This document shows positions 57,682 to 64,000 of a DNA stretch of 64,000 bases, in pieces; the first letter of the stretch is position 1; each line of letters opens with the position of its first letter. Origin of the DNA: Perkinsus olseni (Eukaryota > Perkinsozoa > Perkinsida > Perkinsidae); the NCBI GenBank assembly GCA_013115135.1, contig JABANP010000008.1, positions 310,001-374,000 of the forward strand, read 5' to 3'. The notes under the pieces were generated by a model. The model made no database searches and was not told where the DNA came from. It saw only the letters and a list, made by a program, of their open reading frames with translations. Made by a program: the position numbers and the translations under genes.

Positions 57682-58319
57682 ATGTCTGGAAGGAGTGAGG
57701 CCGAGTCCTTCTATAACCAGAAAGCTCGAGTGCGACAAGAACGGATATGGACTGAGATGATCGATAAAGAGATCAGGTCCGAGGCGACACAAAGATACAT
57801 CCTCTCGTCGTCGTTTAAGCTAGTCAACCATCGGGGGGTTGTGCAGATTGTTTCGACTCCCCGTAGGTGCAGTCGGCCGTACCTCCACTTCCAGATGAAT
57901 CACACTCGACCATTACCGCCGACAGTCACCACAGTTACCGATAAGGTCCAAGTTCAGTCACCAGAGCAACGAGTCAGAGTTCGCCCTCAACGTCGAAGCC
58001 GAGATCGCCATCCCGCTCAGTTACGAGCGACTAAGGTAGATGACAGTTCCTATGAAATTCAAGTTATGAGGCACAGAGCCAAGGTGCCTGCTGAACGACT
58101 GGCGGCCCCTGAGACCAGCCAGCAGGAGATAGGGTGGCTGCTGGGTGTGAGGTATCACAGCTTAGCCCCGATATGTTGGTGCTGCGACCCGGACTGCTCA
58201 GATCACTGCAGCTCAAACGGAATGGGTGCGCAGACTGTAAGAAGACGGACTGCTCTACGCAGGGAAGCGTTCTCATTCCCACGGCTAAGGCAGCCGAGGA
58301 TTTGCCCGAGAGCACGTAA
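57682..58319 (+). CDS. Hypothetical basic protein with 35-nt intron
   Basis: ATG 57682 (MSGRSEAESFYNQKARVRQE), then WTEMIDKEIRSEATQRYILS, SFKLVNHRGVVQIVSTPRRC and an Arg-rich stretch to QVMRHRAK. A 35-nt intron at 58084-58118 (GTGCCT...GACCAG) restores the frame to PAGDRVAAGCEVSQLSPDML, LRPGLLRSLQLKRNGCADCK and LIPTAKAAEDLPEST, stop at 58319. A possible earlier exon (MELSPTELRTFLKVKNFV at 57552) does not join in frame. Unknown family of about 200 residues. Confidence 0.55.
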
Positions 58320-58698
58320 GAATGTGTAGCTTTGGTTGTGGGAGTCGTTGCTATCATTCTATTTCAGTGTTGGTCATATGGCGACATTGAATCCGTCAAG
58401 ATGGCGATATAGTAAGAATACGTGTGACGTGACGGAGTATGTCGACGAGTAAGGGGAGTGTACATCTTCTTCCATCGCCAGTTGACTCGGTGTGCAGGTA
58501 CGTAACCTTCTTCCGTAATAACCCATTCAACAGATCGACTAACCCACGCTGATTTAACTCAACCCCCAATTCCATGTTGCATGTTTTACAACTTTATACC
58601 CGAGATTTTAACCCGCGGTGCCACTTAGCCCTTGTTGTGTTGAAGGTCCGTGTGAAGCCTCTTGGTGACAATAATTTCGGCAGATTACTTTCTTTCAT

Positions 58699-59019
58699 AT
58701 GGACAGCCTCACATTCGACCAATTTAAGCAGCGTGACTTCGCCGAGCTCGCCAAGGCTGGGTTCGCAGGCAATCTTAAACAAACGCTGGGGCAACTCACC
58801 GGAAACCGTGAGATAGCTGCACCCAAAGCGGATCTGACAGGTACGCGGTGATCATTGTGAGGTGATGTTGTCTATTGTTCCTTCTAAGATACCATTGCCG
58901 AAGCTATCGATGAGTCTCCAAGCGACGGCTTACTTGAGTTGGGAGACGAGATCAAGAAAGCAGAGGATTTCGGCAAGTCAACAACAGAGGCAGCACAAGA
59001 CAAGAAGAAAAGTTCATAG
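58699..59019 (+). CDS. Small acidic hypothetical protein, 2 exons, 90 residues
   Basis: MDSLTFDQFKQRDFAELAKA, GFAGNLKQTLGQLTGNREI, then a 48-nt intron 58841-58888 (GTACGC...TTCTAAG), then TIAEAIDESPSDGLLELGDE, IKKAEDFGKSTTEAAQDKKK and stop TAG 59017-59019. Highly charged and helical with a Lys-rich end. Exon 2 overlaps, in another frame, the N-terminal coding of the following gene. Confidence 0.55.
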
Positions 59020-60522
59020 ACTCCATTCATTGGTAGCTGCTGTTACAGCACTTTTAAGCGTTCTTGTTTTTTATCATACACCCGTGAATGATCATCATAG
59101 TCGTCGTGTTGAGTTGAGCTTGAGTAACGAACACCCTGACGAGTTGGAGTGCCCATCTGAAAGCGAGCTAAGCTTCCCTGTAACAGGCAGTGGTAGCGAG
59201 TTCCCCACCGAGCCCCTTCTCGAGTGCTGGAAAGTCGACTCGGCGACTCGTACACTTGGTTTTGTCAACTCTATGGGCTTCATCACAGCCCTAGTGCCCC
59301 CAGACGGTTGTAACGTCACGGCTGCCGGCGAACAACTTCAAACATTCGGATCACCACATGCAGCCGTGATCGAGGAATACGGAGTATCTACAACAGGGGA
59401 GCCTGACGACAGGCGCTTGACTGGATGCTCTGCGGTGAGGGTATCATCAGAGATCACTGGCGGTGTTTCACCGAACGGTCTGCAGGTGCGTCTCAGCTGC
59501 AGCATCCATTGTAACGGCTTCCCCCATGTCGAAACCGTGGCTCACTGCCTCTCTGGGACCCCCTTTGAGCCCTTCCTCCGCGGAGTCGCAGGGAGGCCAC
59601 GCAAAATTGGCGTGAGGCTTACGGCAATTCTAGACGAGCTAGAATCTGTCATGAGTTCAGGTTTTCGACTGTTTGCCCCACGGAACTCTCGAGACGGCAG
59701 TCTTAGTGAGACCATCGGTGACGAGGCTGGGTGACTCTGTGGATACCTATCCTGCGGGTGCTATAAGCGCGACTACTGATGCCAAGCAAGTGGATGCTCC
59801 CCAGGTTCTCGCGAAGATGCCGTGGTCACGAAACAATCCCTCGAGAATGCTGTCCGAAGGCTTCGCCTACCTTCAGACGTCGGCGACTCGCCAGTCTCGC
59901 TCGTGGTCTCAGTAGAAGACGTTTCGGCGCCGATCGTAGGGAGCTGGGAGAACTGGCCGTGAGTGTTGTAGGCTCGGTATTAAAACTCTCGCGCATATTC
60001 GGGTCAGATATCTTACCACTGAAGCAGTGCAGGCTATGATCAACGGCGATCTGGTGGACGCCGACGGGAGGTGAGCCGAGGCGTTTGGGTCCCATTGATC
60101 GCACAGGACCGTATTACGTATGCGGTTTGTACGTCAGGAAACTGCGGGTAAATCATTTCCGCACAAATCTGCCTTCAGTCGAGAGGATGGACTCGGGCGG
60201 CGGAATGTGGAATCACTGCTTGATATTTGGTATTCACAGTGAGAGGAGGGTCCGCTGGTTGGAGAACAATGATCTCATCGATAGGGAAGGACGAAGTCTC
60301 AAGGAAACGGTAAGCAATCCATCCCCTTCCGCGACCGGCTTCTATGACGATGGCGAGTGGTACGGATTATACCCCTCTCAGCATCGTTCTACGATTGGTG
60401 AAGGTTTCTGCATACCCGATGGAGTTACCGAGGGCATCTATAAGTTGCTGTGTGCCACTGCACCCTTGCAACTCGACGCCTCTTTCGTGACACCTCTTCT
60501 ATTTGACTATTATCAGGGCTGA
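58910..60522 (+). CDS. Type II membrane or secreted protein, several exons
   Basis: The frame from ATG 58910 has a basic N-terminus (RKVHRLHS) and a hydrophobic anchor LVAAVTALLSVLVFYHT. The lumenal part has CPSES, LECWKVDSATRTLGFVNSMG, CNVTAAGEQLQTFGSPHAA (an N-glycosylation site) and paired cysteines (CSIHCNGF). An intron of about 87 nt from GTGACG (about 59719) to CCCCAG brings in SREDAVVTKQSLENAVRRLR and SPVSLVVSVEDVSAPIVGSW. Later exons read MINGDLVDADGR and RWLENNDLIDREGRSLKET, a repeated N-D-L-(V/I)-D-x-(D/E)-G-R motif. The end is about 60522 (LLFDYYQG). Family not recognised. Confidence 0.5.
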
Positions 60523-60589
60523 CTTCCACGCCGGAGGCCCCGGCTTTCGTGTCGTCGTACCAGAACTCATCATTCGGGCGCCTTGTGTT

Positions 60590-63500
60590 CTTCAGTGTTG
60601 CGTTCCCAGTGTTGTGCCAACACTGGGAACTTCCTTGGCGCCGTGTTATAGTCTGTTGTCCAGGAGAACTTCTCCTGCAACTTCCCAGCTGACCACCACC
60701 TGTAGCGACAGGCCCGCCGGTTCAGTGCCTCACGGGTGCACGACTGCTGATGGAACACAACCTTTTTTTCCATCGCCGGCCTACACCCTCACCTCGGGAG
60801 GGTTTGCCAGCCGGGTTCGCTTCCGACTCTACCCGTGCGACAACGTGCCGTTGTGGTCCACCGCGATATCCTCCCTGTGGCCCACAGGCTGTGAGAGCCT
60901 CCCACAGGCTGTGGGAGTCTTTCACATCTGGCAGACTACGCGGTTCACATCCGCCATAGCAGCGGTTGCCGTCGGCTGCGGCGCCGCCTCCCTCTTCGCC
61001 CCGACGTTCCCGGCGGACGCTTCCCGCCTTCCGGACTTGCGGTTCCCGGGTTCCCTCGCTTAGCCTTGAGCGCCTTATCGGCTGCTCGGTTTCTCGGCGG
61101 GGATCCCGCCAAGCCGTGGTTCTCTCCTTCCCTGCTTACTCCACTACTACACGTCTGCTTCGGCCTAGTTGCTTCCCTGAGGGAAGTTCCCTCTTAGTGG
61201 GACTGCTCCTTCCCGGGGCCCCCCAGGCTCGGGGGTTCATAGTACCACCTTAGTACACGCCTCTACGCCTTTCGTGGCACATCCTTCCTCTCTTGCGGTC
61301 TTGGGTTCCCCTTCGAGGGGGCATCGGCCGCATTAGCTCCGCTTGTTACTCTACTCACGTACACCTTCAGCGGCTTTGCCGCTATCTTGTCCCCGACCCC
61401 TCCCAGTGGGCTAGTGGGTGGCACCCTCTATCCGATTCGTGGCTACTAGCTGGCCTGCTCCTCGGCTCCCCTTCGCCGTTACCGCTTCTGCGTCGCGATG
61501 AGTCTGCTTCCTTACCCTGCGGGGATCAGTACCTACCATCGTCCAGCTCGTACGCCATAATCTGGCTCTCTGTCTTGCATTTCTTCTGCTCTGGAACCGC
61601 CCAAGTGGTCACGTCACGGGCCTCACGTGGATCTGAGGTTCTCGAGGACCTGCCCCTAGAGGTCTCGAGGCTCCTTTTTGTCTTGCTCCTGTGACAGGCC
61701 GCCTCGCTCTCGTCGCGTACTCTTACTTCGGGCGGTCCGCCCGATCGACACCAGGTGGATCCGGGATCGACACTAGGACATCTCCGGATTCACGGTTCCG
61801 AGTCACGTCACGACGACCCGTGCACTGTACACCCTCCGCGCCTGGCAAACATTACCCTAGTAGGGTTACCCTACCCTTCTGCCGCATTGGCTGCACCGAC
61901 ACATATCCGGCACTGCCCGGTCTGCTTTCCCGCTATCTTCGTGCGGACCAAGGGTTGACCGGGCTCTGTTTCCTCAAGTCTCTTGGGTTCGTCCTTCGCG
62001 CAGTTCGCATGGACCTTGGGTTTGCAGATTTGCAAGTTCACGCTGTGCCTAGCCCAGAGTTGGTCCCTGTGTGTTCCGCAGTGTGGACAGCGCAGGTTTC
62101 CGCGATGGGCTGTTCGCTCGCTTCGAGTACCTGCGGCAGTCACTGCACACCGCGTCGGTCCTTTCCGCGCTACCCCAGTCCGTTGCCCGGCAGTGGTTCG
62201 GATCGCCTGACGCAATTGGCCCGGCCATGTTGGCCCCACTGCACCTTGCACGGGTCAGGGCTCCCAGCTTAGGGATGACTCACTGCTCTGCACCATGGCA
62301 CCTGGGTGGACGGACTTCATCCTGTGCATGATGGCGTCCTGCTCAACGGAAGCTTCCACTGATAGTGTCCTGCTCTTGCAGACTAGCGGAACGGCTTACT
62401 CATTCGCTCTCAGCCTCAGAACCAGAGGTAGGCTCCCGCTGGGTTCCCGCCCGCCCGCGAGTCGCGAAGGCGGTCGAGGAGGTGAACTCCTGGAGTAACT
62501 CCAGGCTCCGCTGCACTGTTCAGCCACCGCGGCTACTCTGTCGTTTGTAGCGCCTGCGCGGACTGAGTCCGCCGGACTCATTCTCTCGTTACGTGACGCT
62601 AGTTGCGTCATGAGCTTCGGTGTCGTTATCTCCAGTGGCGACTCGCGACCATTTGTGTGTCCACTTTATACGCGTGATTGGTGACAACTCCTTTGTCTCA
62701 TACCACAGACTGTGGTCCACAGCCACCAGCTCTTGTGTCACATAGTTCGTGGAGCTACGTGCCCGTTCACGTCGTTTTGAGTCGTCTACTTCGCTCATGG
62801 TTTTTGTCCTCCACTCTGGTGACGCTTCCCGCGTAGACTCCGTTTCGTGCTCAGTGAGCACTGCTCACCCGACGGTACAGGGCGGGCAGATTACCGCTTG
62901 TGGGTACTGCACTGCCGCTACCCGAGCAGCCACCATTCTGCGGCGCAGGATCTGCGCTGCCGGTGCACCAACCCGGCATGCAGTTCATCGAGCATCAGGT
63001 GTTGCTCGGAGTCCGAGCCTCAGACGTGTCCGGGTTCTGCTTCCTTCTCTCTACAACCTTCCGGCGGCTGGTGTCGCTTCCCACGGGGAAGTTTCTCCTA
63101 CCCTCTTCTCCGGCCACTGACTCGTGCTGCTTCGGCAGTAGGCACGGCCTTCACGAGGCCTTCCCGGAGATTCTTCCTCGGTGGGTGTCGGGGTTGTACT
63201 AGCACCTCGCGCATACGGCCTCCCGAGTCCTCCGACCTCCGGGAGGCTGGTCGGGAGTCCCGACCAGCTTCTCCTCGGGGCCCCCGAGTCGGAGGATATC
63301 ACAGCTGCTGTGCTTGCTGCACTCAGCGTCTCCGATCTCCTTCTACGTTCGTCTCACCCCACGCGGCGCTACGCTTGGAAGCGTCGCGCATACACCGTAT
63401 CCACGGCACAGCACTCGGTAAGCACTCGTTAATCTCGCTAGTCAGGGGCTCCTCATTCCCATCGTGAGCGGAGTCGCTTGCGTGACACCATGCAGCGACC

Positions 63501-63945
63501 ATGCGGTGCTTTGTGCCGCAGTACTGCCAGGGCACCTCTGCGTTCGCCACTTGACTATGCTACAGTTCCGAAGCGGAACTTCCGCTTCTCGGCGCGACAT
63601 TTGCATCAACGCGCAACCTCACCAGTGACTGACTGGAGCCCCCAGTCAGTGTCTCCTCCAGTCTGGGGGCGACCTTGATCCATCGCATTCCTGTGTATCC
63701 AGCAGCTTCGACACAGCTATGATTCACCTCAGCCTCAGGCGGCGGGGTTGCCCCATTCGGTTAGTTTGGCCGTTAAACCGGCACGAGTCCTGCAACGTAG
63801 TGGCCCTACTCTGTAGGACCTACAGCAGGTGTGCTTCACCCCGTATGGAACTCGCGACGACGGGATTTCCATCACTCGCAGCATTTTCTGCGCATGCAGT
63901 GCTGAACCAGACCACATTATGTTTTTTTTAGTCGGAGCTCCGGGG
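60590..63945. other. GC-rich block dense in perfect small hairpins
   Basis: Perfect stems with 3-nt loops: 13 bp at 60602-60630, 10 bp at 63246-63268, 8 bp at 60899-60917 and 63570-63588, and 6 bp at 61096, 61172, 61369, 61729, 62558, 62565, 62702, 62847, 62854, 62943, 63004, 63077, 63565 and 63811. Others have loops of 1, 2 or 5 nt (60661, 62489, 62594, 63371, 63629), and two are loopless (60978-60987, 63933-63942). Several overlap in chains, so alternative folds compete. The plus strand is pyrimidine-rich and GC-rich. Plus frames reach 133-206 codons but without family similarity, which that composition can cause. The right end is cut by the window. Confidence 0.8.
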
Positions 63946-64000
63946 CGTATCACAGTGTCTTCAACTTGGTCACGTCCCGTCATGTTTGTTGAAGAATGCG

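Noticed and set aside
58862..58909. Extension of the membrane protein upstream to 58862
   Set aside because: This stretch contains the intron (58841-58888) of the small acidic gene, and the upstream start codon falls inside that intron.
61691..62272. Long plus-strand open frame of 193 codons (and similar ones at 60503, 61293 and 62847)
   Set aside because: The strand is pyrimidine-rich and GC-rich, which removes stop codons by composition. The translations are low-complexity (Ser, Pro, Leu, Arg, Cys) with no domain, and frames change often.
1..64000. CRISPR arrays, rRNA genes, bacterial operons or ribosome-binding sites
   Set aside because: None was found: no regularly spaced direct repeats with unique spacers, no rRNA core motifs, and gene structure is eukaryotic.
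1..64000. Spliced-leader gene as proof of a perkinsid or dinoflagellate
   Set aside because: I saw no copy of a dinoflagellate-type spliced-leader sequence on either strand, so the lineage call rests on gene structure only.

Overview
The window is nuclear DNA of a unicellular eukaryote. It shows many short spliced exons with GT..AG introns (several only 29-36 nt, others about 45-230 nt), eukaryotic tRNA genes with A- and B-box structure, and recognisable eukaryotic core genes: dyskerin/CBF5, MUS81, the Pol III subunit RPC53/POLR3D, VPS72/YL1, a PUS7-like protein, a DENND6-like protein and an HGSNAT-like acyltransferase. Axoneme-type proteins (an EFCAB10-like protein, a dynein-stalk-like segment, many coiled coils) point to a flagellated protist. 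The compact genes, tiny introns and long same-strand gene blocks fit an alveolate, and a perkinsid (Perkinsus-like) genome is my best guess. That assignment is inference; nothing in the window proves it.

Layout. 1-471 is a tandem array of three 166-bp units, each with a tRNA-Ile(UAU) gene. 538-1141 is a MITE-like element. From about 1.9 to 18.7 kb nearly every supported gene is on the minus strand: a small hypothetical, a glycosyltransferase-like gene, an RPC53-like gene with a tRNA-Val gene inside one of its introns, coiled-coil and dynein-stalk-like genes, an EFCAB10-like gene, two hypotheticals and a DENND6-like gene. From 18.8 to 29.4 kb genes are on the plus strand: two coiled-coil genes, the HGSNAT-like gene, a long coiled-coil/EF-hand-like gene with an antisense tRNA-Ile in an intron, and dyskerin. 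From 29.9 to about 40.3 kb they are minus: PUS7-like, MUS81, membrane and secreted hypotheticals, and a coiled-coil gene. From 41.3 to about 52.8 kb they are mainly plus: a cysteine-rich secreted protein, a CUE-domain gene, VPS72/YL1 and a duplicated secreted family. From 53.4 to 57.0 kb they are minus, including a large gene starting with a myristoylation-type MGICFS. From 57.6 to 60.5 kb they are plus.

The last 3.4 kb (about 60.59-63.95 kb) differs from everything else. It is GC-rich, its plus strand is pyrimidine-rich, and it is packed with perfect short inverted repeats. I counted at least 18 stems of 6 bp or more with a loop of exactly 3 nt, where about one is expected by chance. I recognise no gene in it. 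It is the best candidate here for something undescribed.

How genes relate. RPC53 (a Pol III subunit), the tRNA genes, dyskerin (rRNA/snoRNA pseudouridylation) and the PUS7-like protein all belong to non-coding RNA production or modification, but they are spread over several blocks and I do not infer an operon-like link. Gene models were assembled by eye from splice consensus and family similarity; exon ends are approximate unless given as exact. Some genes (dyskerin most clearly) need a one-base frame change that no intron explains.
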